Shown here piece after piece: positions 24,301 through 36,600 of a stretch of 64,000 nucleotides of DNA (the stretch's first letter is position 1; each line of letters begins with the position of its first letter). The stretch spans positions 22,371,676-22,435,675 of the forward strand of contig NC_136016.1 in the NCBI RefSeq assembly GCF_048128805.1, given 5' to 3'. Position numbers and translations under genes: made by a program. The notes beneath the pieces were generated by a model that made no database searches, was not told the origin of the DNA, and saw only the letters and a list, made by a program, of their open reading frames with translations. The DNA is from Centroberyx gerrardi (lineage: Eukaryota; Chordata; Actinopteri; Beryciformes; Berycidae).

Positions 24301-25584
24301 GTCATGAACCAAAAACACTCTCAATCCATTTCTCCACGTTCATTTTCCAGCATCTCTCTGAGCCTTACCAAGAACAGACTGTTTCTGTCGCCGTGTCTTT
24401 AAGGCTCATTAATATTAACGACCCCTCTGTTCCGATTGGCTAACCGTTTCGAGAGTGAAACGTGAGACGCCGCGGCCCGGCGGCTACAGGTAGGGAAAAC
24501 TCTCCGGTAATAAACAATGACGACCGCTCGACCGCTTTGAAAAAAACACTTTGTTAGTCTATTATTTCTTACAGAAATGATAATGAGCGAACCTTTGTGA
24601 CGCCACAAAGTTACGGAAGTCCAAACGGCTCGTTTAGAGGCTCGCTTTTCTAATATGGATTGTGTGGATTTAGTTGGCGACCGTGCGTTTTGATACTTTC
24701 ACCATGTTTAGATAGACCATCCAACTCCTTTATAATCACAGAGGCAAGGGGAGTCCTGTTTTACACCTTATGGGACCCTTAAGGATGAACAGAGATGTAG
24801 ATCTATCAGCAGGAACTCTGGAATATACTCTTCAACATCCAACTAATCAATGAAGAGGATTTTGATGAATATCTTTCTCACAGGTGTAATCCCTTAAATA
24901 GTTTGTAGTACTCATGAGAAAATAAACAAAAGGTGGACCAGGTGGAGAGGAAATTTAACTTTGAAATGTTTTTGCTAGGCAGAAGAAAAAAAACAAATCA
25001 AGTCAAAATCCATTAGTGGCCAAGATCAAGACAAGACCGAGACGTCAGAACAGGCTGAAATACGACAGCACTGGTTACAGAAATTCATACAATATTGGTT
25101 CTGTCAAAAATGACATTATGCAACTTTTCGCCTTGTTAGCCCCGCCCTCCTCCATCTCAGTTGGTTGTGATTATAGTATACCATAGATAGCAGACACACT
25201 AAGGTCAGAGGGGAATATGGTATGATATGAATTATGGACTAATCAGTCAGACCTCAAAAGAAAAGCCTAAACCGAGCCTGAGCCCACAACACTGGTAGAA
25301 GTAAAACTTAATTGTGATAATAGCAGACCAGAGATAGCAGAAAAAACTATTTGTCATAGGGGAGCAGTAGTGCGTCTCCAGTAGTCGCAGTTTCTCAAAC
25401 CACAACTGGATGACCTAATTCATCTGGCTGAAGACGGAGTGAAGTCAGTTCACTGAGCAAGAGGAGCGTCCTGCTTTTCATTTGGGAGGGGAAATGTCAT
25501 TGGTTAGGAACAAGCCCCGAGATAAAAGGATCCTCCATCGCAATAAGTTGCGGCTTTCACAGAGTAGATGATGTTGGAGGGAGA

Positions 25585-25630
<46 letters not shown>

Positions 25631-27699
25631 TGTGTGGTTTTGATGCTGCGGCACATGAGCCGTTCACACAGTGGAATGGATGACACATCCACTGCTACCA
25701 AATACTGCAAAGAAAACTTTTCATTTTCATAAAACGAGAAGCAAACTTTAAAAGCAGCGTGTTTTTTTCCCCCCCGATCGTGACACATTCAGCAGTGACA
25801 CATTTTGCATATAAATCTCATATCAACCAACAGGGCTGAGAATTAAAGTGGTATGATTTCAGATTTTTTTACCCATCTTTGGTGCTGAACGCTCATCGCT
25901 GTGGTGTTTCTGCACTGCACTTCCCAGAGATCACCTGTCAATCAAACAGTGTGGGCGGAGCTTGGATTTTCTGTTGATGCAGTTTGAGTTTCTCTTTTCT
26001 TTCACCGGCTGTTTAGAACAGACAATGGAAGAGATTTCATCAACTGGCAATTGGCGACAGAGCGCAGCAAAACTGACATTTATTTATATGAAAATATTGC
26101 AGATTATTACTTTAAAGAGTGGTTTATCCAAAGAATGACAATATTTCATCTCCACAACAATCTGAGGACAATTCATCTCATCCAGCCTCATCACTGTAGT
26201 CTTCCTCTCCTCTTCGAACAACACTGAGACGTCGCTCACCACATTTTCCATGGAAGCGTTCCTGCAGGCTGCGACTTTCGCGGCGTCTATACAGCCAAGT
26301 CTGGGCCCGGCAGACACGCCGTCCCCGCCGAGCGCCGCTCTGTTGACTTTGGCCCCGGCGAGGAGTTTCCCTCCCGAAAAGTAGAACAGACAAGAGAGTC
26401 CAGGGAGACTCAGCAGAAAGGGAACAAGAGATAGTTGTGCTGAGGAAGGTAGACGTCGGATGTTTGTCTGTAGTGACAAGGCGAGTGGGCGGTCGGCTCG
26501 CCTCTGGCTCTTAACCTTCTGCGGTTGAGGATGTGGAGAGCTATTTTCATCCAAGGAAGCACCAGTCTATTGTGGTTTTGTGGCAACAGGCTGCAAGATA
26601 TTAATACAAAGGCCTACTGCAACGTTTTCTGCTGAATACTGCAATTATTATATGAATTGCAATACATTGAGATGGAGTTACATCTACATAATTTCTAAAA
26701 TTAGACAATTATCGGGGGTGGGGTGACATAAAGGTACATTTGACTGACTCCTTCCGAGTAAAAATTTGCAGCCTCTTGCAACTTGTAGATTGCACTAGTC
26801 AATATTGTGACTTTGATGTAATAACGATTTGCAGAGCTACCTTTCTACTTATATTGTCAAATCTGATTGAAATTTTGAAGGTTTTGTTCACTGAAAATAT
26901 AAAATTAATTAAACACTATTATAATCTATATTCAAGATGTATACTATTGTAATCTATAGATCTATCTATAGATGTATAGGCTGTATTTTCCTCACAATTT
27001 CTCTAGTTACATCCCAGTTTCTTGAGTTTTACATTATGCTCCTCATGTCTCTAAATCCACCCTGGATCCAGCCTTCCAGTGGGATCATTATCTTGATTTT
27101 TTTTACATCAAAATGTTCCTAATATCTGTCTTTGAGTTTTGAAAAATGCAAAAACAAGATTTAAGATTGATTAAAGGTGAGATTGGATTACCCAATCCAA
27201 ATCCCAAACCGAATGATCAGAATCTCAGCGAGTTTTGAAAGTTTTGAACCCAAAACCCAAATTCCAGATTTAATCCAATTCCTGAAATCCAAGAATCATT
27301 TTTTTTTTTGGAGTTATGAATTATATTAGTATATTATATTATATACTAACACTTTGGAGTCAACTGTCCAGATGTACAGATGCATGCTGGGTAATTGTAC
27401 TGGACAGACCAGAGCTTTAACTCCACAGGAAAACTGGACTATTTCTGCCCAGTGGACCACCAGGCGCTGGCATTTCTCCCCAGTATCCAAACTTAACGGT
27501 TGACAGCTCACTGTGATACACATCAGCTACACATCTGAGGGAAAAGACCCTCTGGGACCCGCTCTGGTCCCGCTTCAGCTGAGAAACACCAGACGACTGA
27601 GCGTGTGTGCATATATGTGTGTTTGTGTGTGTTTGTGTGACGTAGAACTAATGGAATTCCTGTGGTCAGTTAACATTAGGTGACCAGGTGTTTCCACAT

Positions 27700-27744
<45 letters not shown>

Positions 27745-30700
27745 GCCACTACTCTACTTACCACTGCTATAACAAGCACATCTAAAAGGTCAAAGGGTTT
27801 TTTCACATCTTCTACTTGGCATAAACAAAAGACAGCTTCTTCTTTTTTTTTTTTTTTAGGTATTTCTATAACATATGTGGGCAGCCGGGAGTTTGAGGAG
27901 AGCGTTTTTAAGAGGTACGTTGGCGGCAAACGGATGTGGCGTGGGTTTAAGTATAGAAACAACAAGGAACTCTGGGTAGTCTGCTGGCAGGCCTACGAGT
28001 TAAAGTGTAAAATAGAGAAATGTGATGGTTCTTAGGGCTGCAAACTTCAGTTCAGAGGGCTTTATCAGGCAGAAAGAGAGGCAAAGGAGGAACACTTTCC
28101 TCTCTGTTAAAGCCGAGTTAAATAGAAGTGGCATAAAAAAGAAGAGAAGAATAAGAAGCGAAAGAAAAAGGTCTGTGTAGATGGCCATAATAGAATCACA
28201 GTAAACAAGTGTTACAGTATAGAAAGATGCAAATTGTTAGGAGAAAGGATGTGGATTATTCAAAGCTTTCTTATGACACACAACGTCGCTATGCGCAAGT
28301 GTTCCCCTCCAGTCTTTTATAGTACAAGAGATTAAATGGATGCAGAGCGCTGACTGGCTGAAGACACAGAGGATCATTATTCGCTCCAGCTGACATCCAG
28401 ATAGTGATGTTTACAGTATCGAGTTTGTTGGGGCACAAAAAAAAAAGAGGGGGCACCAGTCGGAGAACATTTGAATGCAACTGTGTGACTCCGACGAACA
28501 AGAAGCGGTTTGTTTGAGCGTCTTCAGCCATTCAAACCTCGCTGTAAAAGGATGACATTTTCTAGATGAGGATAAAGACAGTTTTATGGCGTACAGTGCG
28601 GCAGATTTATCCCGCTTCTGATTATTCCAGCATGTGCAGCTGCCCCACTGACAGGCTGCTGAAAGGGCTACACAGAAACTGAGGGGAAAACACCAGATGA
28701 AACAAGCCTCTCTTAGCCTTGGAGATTCATGCTGTGGATAACTCGCTGTCAACGATGGATGGTTCTTTAGATTAAAATCAAATCGTCCTTAAATCCCCTG
28801 TGAACCGATGGTGATGTGGGAGAAAGTTTTATGATACAAGTTGAAACTGTGTCTATAATACGGCCAGGCTAAAGACTTTGAGCTTAAAGCTGCAACAGGC
28901 CCTTTGCAGAAGTGTTATAAATACCACAGCAAGCAGACCGGACGCCATGTTGGAAGACCACTGACCTATAGAGGCCTGCTGGTGAACTTTCATGAACATG
29001 AAACAAGAAGACTATAAGAGTATAAGAGTCAATATAAGCAATTTTATGACAATTTTATGACATGAAAGACAATTTTATGACATGAAAGACAATTTTATGG
29101 CTTTCACAATCTTTAAAATAAAGTATTACCTGATTAAGGTTAAGAAAAATATCAACTGTAGTCAAAGTTTAAGGAAGTAACCTTCTAGTCATGCTAATTC
29201 CTCGGACTTACTGTAGTTACCAATCTTGCTAGCTAGCTAGCTAGCTAGCTAGGCCAGGTAACGCTAGGTAAATCAACAACAAATCTGTGATGTTTCTTTT
29301 GTACAAAAGTACTAGATGATGTTGTGTATGCTGTCATTCAGACATTTATTTCTCTAAAGCAGTGGTTCTCAACCTTTTTGGCTTGTGAGCCCTTAAAACA
29401 AAGCGACCCCCTTCACAAAAGTTCAACCAAAGAATGATTTTTTCCTTTTTCAGGTCATTTCAATTGATTCATTATCAGAGGCGGCCAAGAGGCGGACAAC
29501 TATTCAGTATTTCACAAGAAAAAAAAAAGAAAAAAATAGAACAGAATCCCAAAATAGACATGATAATACATTTGTATAGTAGAAATATGCTTTTTTCCTA
29601 TCCTATAAATCATCTCACGGCCCTCCAAAATGATCTCGCGAACCCCTGGGGGGTCCCCACCCGCAGGTTGAGAACCAAGTTGAGTACGATTTATGGTTGA
29701 TCTCTTACTTGGATAGCAAGTCTTTGTCTATATTAGTCAGCAGATACAAAATAATCTAAGCAGACCCTTTACTGTACTGATCGCTGTCTGCCTTGAGGTC
29801 TTTGAGGCTGATTGAGGTTATCCATAGTCATGTTCTTTTTTCTGATAATTTAAATAATTGATAATCAAGTGACAGCAGCAAGTCAGGCAGAATGGACGTT
29901 CTTCTCTGTTGCAGCCTCACTGTGATTTAGGCTGATAAGATTTCTACATGAAAATCTTGCCCAGGGCAACTTTAAATCCTTCAACCTGCAAACCTCTATT
30001 GCCTCCCCCTCATATTCATAAAGTAAATATTTGGCAAAAATCCTGGAGCTAAGATGGTCTGAGGCCAAGTCTTAAAGCTATTTTTGGTCTAAAAAAATGA
30101 TTAAAGCCAGTGTTTCCAAACAGCAGAATGTAGGTCACATATGGGCAGTGTAGGCTGGTGGTTTCAGACGGGGAGCGACTCCCAAGGTAACTTCCCCAGA
30201 GAGAAGAGCCTGCTGGCTGGGATCCAGACAGAAAAACCTCTCAAGAAACAGTCTGGAAAAAAAAGGATTATGAAAACCATCGAAACGAGGTGAAAATGTC
30301 AATCACCTTGTTTAAAAGCTCTCCCAAACCCTGGCCTAACTGTGAGGCTGGTGCTTGAGAGCCAATATCCAATAAAGTGGAGAGTTAATGGAAAGTAGCC
30401 TATACATCTACAGACATTAATGTAAAGGAGAGCAGGGAAAGAAGTGTAACAGGAATTGGTCAAAATATTGTAAGCAATAAAACAGCAGCCAAATCTGCTC
30501 AAGGGTCTGAGGATTGAGAAACAACATGCAAATAACAAGTTTATAATGCAAAAACAGAGATATTAGTAAGTAGTCTGGCAGAGATAATATGCATCACTAA
30601 GTGGGAAGGTGAAAGTAAAGTTTATTTTCTCAATTTGCTGTTTTCATTCTTGCTGACTTATTATTCAAAATGTGCAGACTTTGCTGAAAACAAACCTATT

Positions 30701-31721
30701 CTGAACACATTTGTCCAGAGCCAGGCTGTTTAACACTAATTTATGGGCTTGGTTTTAAATCTAATCTCAGTTTTTCCTCAGCGGCTTTTCTCAAAGCAGC
30801 CCAGTCTTAAAAACTGTGGTGGGGAGGACATCTCCAGCGTTTAATTGGTTCCATATCCATCAGTGTGCATCCACTCTTTTATATGAAGATGTATTCAATT
30901 GTGCTGCTTTTGCCGTCACCTACAAATCAGACCTGCTCATCTTTTCATCCATTTACAGATGTAGATGTTGGAAAAAATCCTGCTTTTTAGTGCATGCTTC
31001 CAAAAATAATGCTGCACTTTTGCTTGATCCCCAAGAGAATAGAAAAAAAAAATCAAGTTTTGCTCTTTTGTCAGCCATCAGAAATTGGAGGGAATGATCT
31101 AGTTGCTAGTTGGTTGAGAGACAAAAGAGTTTTGTGTTACAATATACACTGCAAAAAATCTCCATCTTAACAACTCATTATATTACTGAGTCCTAAAATC
31201 GTAATTTTCTTAAAATAAGTGATATAATCTGCCAATGGGGTTAGATAATTTCACTTGTTTCCAACACAAATCAATTTGTTTACACGATTTGGAGGCTGAA
31301 TATGAGACTAAATGACTTGTTAAGATGGCCTTTTTGCAGTGTACTGACATGGCTCTACTGTATAATCAGTATTGTGCGGATGCAGCCATTGTAGGCGTCC
31401 CAATTTTTCATGCATTCTTGCTAAACTACTGGTGCTCTTTGGCTCCATTTTCCCAAGAAGAAGTGGTAGGAGAAAAAATCATGTTTTGCTCTTTCTTCAG
31501 CCATCAGAAGTTACACGTAATGACCTGGTAGCCGGTTGGCTGAGACACATTAAGAGTCTTATGATAAATATAGATGTTTGGTTGAATAACAGTCAAGAAA
31601 TACTTGTCTGCAGCAGGATAAATGCAGGAAGGGAGACGTCTGTCATGGTTCCCACTGTAGATAAAGTTAGTAACTGGGTGATGTGAAGCTTTGGGCCGGT
31701 GTGCCAGTCGTCAGCGCAGTC

Positions 31722-31763
<42 letters not shown>

Positions 31764-31924
31764 TGTCTGTCTGTCTGTGGGAAAGCCTCCAGCCAGTGAG
31801 GCTCGCCTGCCCGTCGTCAGCTGCTGGCGGTTTGAGGTATTTCAAGACGCCCGGTGGGTGTCACTACCAGCAGCTCAGCAAGAGCACAGCAGTGTTAAGA
31901 CTGGTGTGGTCAGATGGGGTGGAG

Positions 31925-31966
<42 letters not shown>

Positions 31967-33358
31967 CGAGGCGGGGTGGAGGGGAGAGTTCAGGGTGAGT
32001 ATGGGAAACATTTTCCCAACCATTCTGGATACAACACATGGCTGGAATTCTCATTACATGGACTCAGGCTGCAGTCACACCACAGGACTTCATGCTCAAT
32101 TCCTAATTGCTGCTCACATCTGATTTGTTTTGATGGCTGTTCATACTGTATGTTTTGTAGGATGTAAACCCATATCTGATCAATCCAAAAAATTAAGAGA
32201 GAGGAAGTAAATTTATTAATGCTCCATGATTTGGTTCATTTGTGCGCTTATATGGAGCATTAATAAACTTTCATTTTGCATTCAAGGTACTTCCTATCTG
32301 TTTATTTTTTTATTTATCTTTGGGTTAACTTGGAAGATCTTTCCCCACAGTTTTTTTTATGTGAATACCCATATCTGATACCAATATGAACTGACAGTGA
32401 AGTTGAAAAGAGGCGTGCGGAAAGAAACAAGTAACAAAAGACTCACATCTGTTTTTGTACCCACGCTTCTCCTGCTTGTTTCCAAACACATTTCAGTTAC
32501 AGTTTGTGCCTTCAAGTTTTGACTGCATTGAAGCGTCTCCTCAAATACCAGTCAAGTCGACTATTTGTCTTTCCTTCCATTGTTGTGTCTCGTTGTACTT
32601 CATGCTAACTCTGCTCAGCCAAGCTGCCAAAATTATGACATTTGTCTCTGGTGAATGATGTAAGATTTACTCATGGCAACGCTGACAAATTCCAATTTCA
32701 GCATTCAAATACAAGTTGCATGTAGGTGGCATGCCTTAGGATCTGGTTTTGTAGCACATATCCATGCGATCCAGATCAAAATTGAAAAACTGCGACTCCA
32801 TGCAGCTTTTTCCTGTTCACACTGACTAGAAAACATCTGATCCGATGTAACATGTAAGGGAAAAAAGATCAGTCCAGTTTGTCCAGGTTGTTCCAGCAGA
32901 ACAATTCGTTAATAAAGTTAAGGAAAATATACAGTAAGTTAGTTCAGTGAGTGAAGAGTGGATGTTGGGTGAAACATAAATCTTAGCCAACCTTTTACAA
33001 TAATTGTTAATTAGCCATTTATCCTTCTTATCCAATCAAGGTTAAGGTTGAACACACTGCGGTCCGAACTGACTGATGCAGGAAGAGCATCAGGCAGGGA
33101 GGAGGCAAACCTCGGCTCGTTGTCTTCCTACAATTAGCTTTATTTAAACTCTACGCAGTGTGTAATCAGGCGGCAGGGAAGCCACAGTGATGACTATGGA
33201 CTTTACATGTTTCTCTTCTCTCTCTCTCTTTCTCTCTCTCCCTTTCTCTCTCTCTCTCTCTCTCTCTGCAGTTCATGTCCTACCAGCCACCAAGGCCAAA
33301 GAAAGTCTGTGGAGCTTGTTTGAAGGTAAAGGCGTCATATTTTTGGTGTGTGTATGTA

Positions 33359-33398
<40 letters not shown>

Positions 33399-33572
33399 TT
33401 TGTGGTGTACTGGGACTGTATCGTCCTTGGCGGGCAAAAAATAGCCCAACCCAAAGGATATACTACAGTACCTTAAATAGCGAGGCAAAACATGATCTTG
33501 GAAACGTTTTTTTTCCTCCTATTTCTGTATAGAGTAAAGCAATGCACTTGAGGCCAATGTGCTGTCAGACTA

Positions 33573-33620
<48 letters not shown>

Positions 33621-36600
33621 CAGATGTGTACCTGTGCGCGGTGCTGATCTGCTCGGTGGGCCTGCTGTGCATGTGTATGTTCACGGTGACGGTGACCTGC
33701 CAGTACATACAGAGGAAGCAGAGATTAAAAGGTCAGCAGCACCATCAGGATCGCTCTCTCCATGACCTCTGACCTTTGTCATTCTAGTCTTCCTGTTTTT
33801 CTGCCTTTCCCAGCAAGTCATTTAGTCCATTATTGAGTCCTGAAATCTGAATTTTTCTTAAAATAAGTGAAAAAGTCTGCCAGCGGGGTTTGATAATTTC
33901 ACTTGTTTTCAATGCAAATCAACTTGTGTCAAGAATTTTGTAGAATTAAATGTAATTTTCTTGACAGCAGTGCAGTGATCTGCCTTATTCTGACTGGTTT
34001 CAACAGACTGACACTCATTTCTAGAAAACTCCTGAAACAAGTGAAGCTGCATTGGAGACAAGTGGAGTTATCTCTCCTCACTGCAGAATGTTTCTCTTGG
34101 ATTAAGAAAAATAAGATTTGAAGGCTGAATATGAGACTAGATGACTTGTTAAGATGGATGTTTTTTCTCTCATCTATCTTTTTCTTACGACTCCACCCGT
34201 CTCTTCCAACCTAAACACTTGTCACGTTTCCTAACGAGAGAGAATGTTAACTGCAGTACAGAGTCCACTGTTGTGCTATTTGTGCCACTAGGTTAAGTTT
34301 GTTTGGAGTAAGAAATGACAAGTTTGCGTTTCACTGGACTAAATTATCATTTCTCGCGACTTGAGTCACATGACTTGGACTCGAGTCACAGTTAGAATTG
34401 CTTGAGACTTGACTTGATGCATGAAGAGAAGACTTGAGACTTGACTTGACTTGAGTTCTGGTGACTTGGGACTTGACTCTGACTTGTACTCTGATGACTT
34501 GAAAAGGTTTCTAAAGTCTTGACTTGAGATCTTGTGTTTGTGTAAATGACTTAGATTGAAAGTGATGAGATTTGTTCCAGCAGACGACTGAATTTAAATT
34601 CTGTTTTCTGAATTTGTATGGAATGATTGAATTTATTGAAGTTGAAACTGATTATAGAAATCAAACTCATGATGCTCTTACCAAGTTTTTATCCTATTAA
34701 AACCATATTGCATTGAAAAGTCCTAGATATTTAGTTTTCTTTAAGATATTAAATTGATACTGGACTCTTGATTTGTTCTGACTTGACTTGCTGTTCTACA
34801 TTTAGACTTGAGACTTGACTTTAATGACATGGACTTGACTTGGACTTGAGACTTGTGCCTCAAGACTTGAGACTGGCTTGGGACTTGAGCAAAGTTGACT
34901 TGTTCACACCTCTGCACACCACTTCTGTTTCTAACTCTGTTGTATCTCTGCAGATAATTACCACTTGGTCAAAAGCCCACAGAACAGGTGAGCTTTTAGA
35001 GTGACAATTTACAACTTTACTTGACAACACCTTATTAAAAACATTACATAAAAACACTGAAAAAGGAAAATAAAGACACAAAATAACTGTACTAATCTGC
35101 TGGTAAACTGGTTTCACTGCAGCTCAGGAGAGACCGTCACCAGTGTGATCAGCGTGTCTCCCGCTCTGCCTAAGAAGGAGAGGAGGTACAGGAAGAAAAG
35201 GAGCAAAGAGTACCGAGAGGAGATACCACCAGAGATACCAGCCAAAGGTAAACACACGCCTATCACAGAGCGATCACATCTACAGTTTGTTTTCCTTGGT
35301 CTGAACCATGATGGAGAAGTTGACTTTGTTGCATTTTTGTATTTGGTTTGTTTAGGTTCACACTGACCGGTTGCAAGTGAACCAGAGCTTGTAAACAAAA
35401 GTCAGATGACTCACAAGTAGCTCTTTTATTGGAGTTTTTTTTTTTTAGACTGTCATCCTGCCGGGTTAGAGATTTGGGGGGTGGGGGAGTCAAAACAAAT
35501 CTGATTCCAGTCCCTGTGACTTTATCTAACATGATGGACTTGTCTGTCTCTTCTTCTGTGGTGTTCATACCAGTTAAGAACACATGCAGAAACAGCTGAA
35601 TAAGAGCATCAGTCCAGACTTCATTTTGTTCTGCTAGGTTTTCCAAACAAGAGGAACTGCCTGCTGTCAGATGTCAACATGTCCATCCCCACAACATACC
35701 CATAATACCTTGCGCCGTGGGGTTGTTTCCTGTAGTTGTTGCAGGGTTTTAGTGTCTTGCCCAGAACTCCAAAAGACATATCGGTCTGTCTGTACTGAAT
35801 TTGATGCATCAGAACCAGTCTGGGTGTTGAAAAATGTCCAATGATACTCAGCACTAAATCATGTAAACATTGTGTGTAGGGGACGGTCTGTTGTGTTTGT
35901 GGTTTACACACAAATATGTTTGCCCCCCCCATCGCTCTCTGTGAAGCCACTGACTTTCACTCTGTCCCTGCAGCTCCCATTGGAGACAAAATGCGGAAGC
36001 CGAAACTTTTAAAGCCACAGCCAAGGAAAGTGGTTTTGGTGAGTAGCATCCATGCCGTCTTCCCTGGATCATTTCCTATTATACAATGGCTATTTTCAGC
36101 CGAGCAATCTGATCGATCAAATACATGCTCAAACTCTGCTGATAATTTGCATAAAGCATGGCTGACTGTGCTTTAATGGTTGCTATGCCAACTGTTGCGG
36201 TAACCAGGAATCTAGTTAGCAATCATCCTTCTCCTATCATTCTCCCTACTTTTATTCCTATGTAACATTATGCATACTAATTTGGAGAAAAGCTTTCAGA
36301 CAGCACATATGCATTGGTAACTGTTGTATAAAACTCATAATACCTGACAAGGCATTCTTTACGGTATTTTACATTGTAGCTAGCCACATCACTATATTAC
36401 CACAGTTACGGTAGAGGACGCTCTCTGGGGCATTGCTATAACCAAAGATGCTCTATACACACAAGATGACGCATTACAGGCTGCGCCAATGGTATGAAAT
36501 GGTATACACTTCCTGTCTCCTAAGTGGGCGTGGTCACCTCTCCCCCCCCCCATCCCCCCACCTCGTTTGGAAGTGTTGTGAACGTCGTGTGGCGTTCAGG

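Larger units (their letters stand above)
23973..33271 (+). other. vstm4: vstm4 intron 2 (9.3 kb)
   Basis: Contains (GA)n at 25588-25630, (CA)n at 27702-27742, a 21-bp tandem repeat (29047-29100), an AGCT run at 29229-29252, a hAT-like MITE, two copies of a four-copy repeat, a CACTGCA-ended MITE and (GT)n at 31732-31760 and 31928-31963. The ORF over 26084-26554 on the minus strand is GC-rich at one end but matches nothing I know. Confidence 0.6.

Noticed and set aside
26084..26554. 156-residue minus-strand frame in vstm4 intron 2
   Set aside because: No recognised family or clear splice sites; could be a relic, but nothing supports a gene.
29221..29252. GCTAGCTAGCTAGCTA run considered as a regulatory palindrome
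   Set aside because: AGCT-rich runs recur throughout the window in repeat elements and look like simple sequence.
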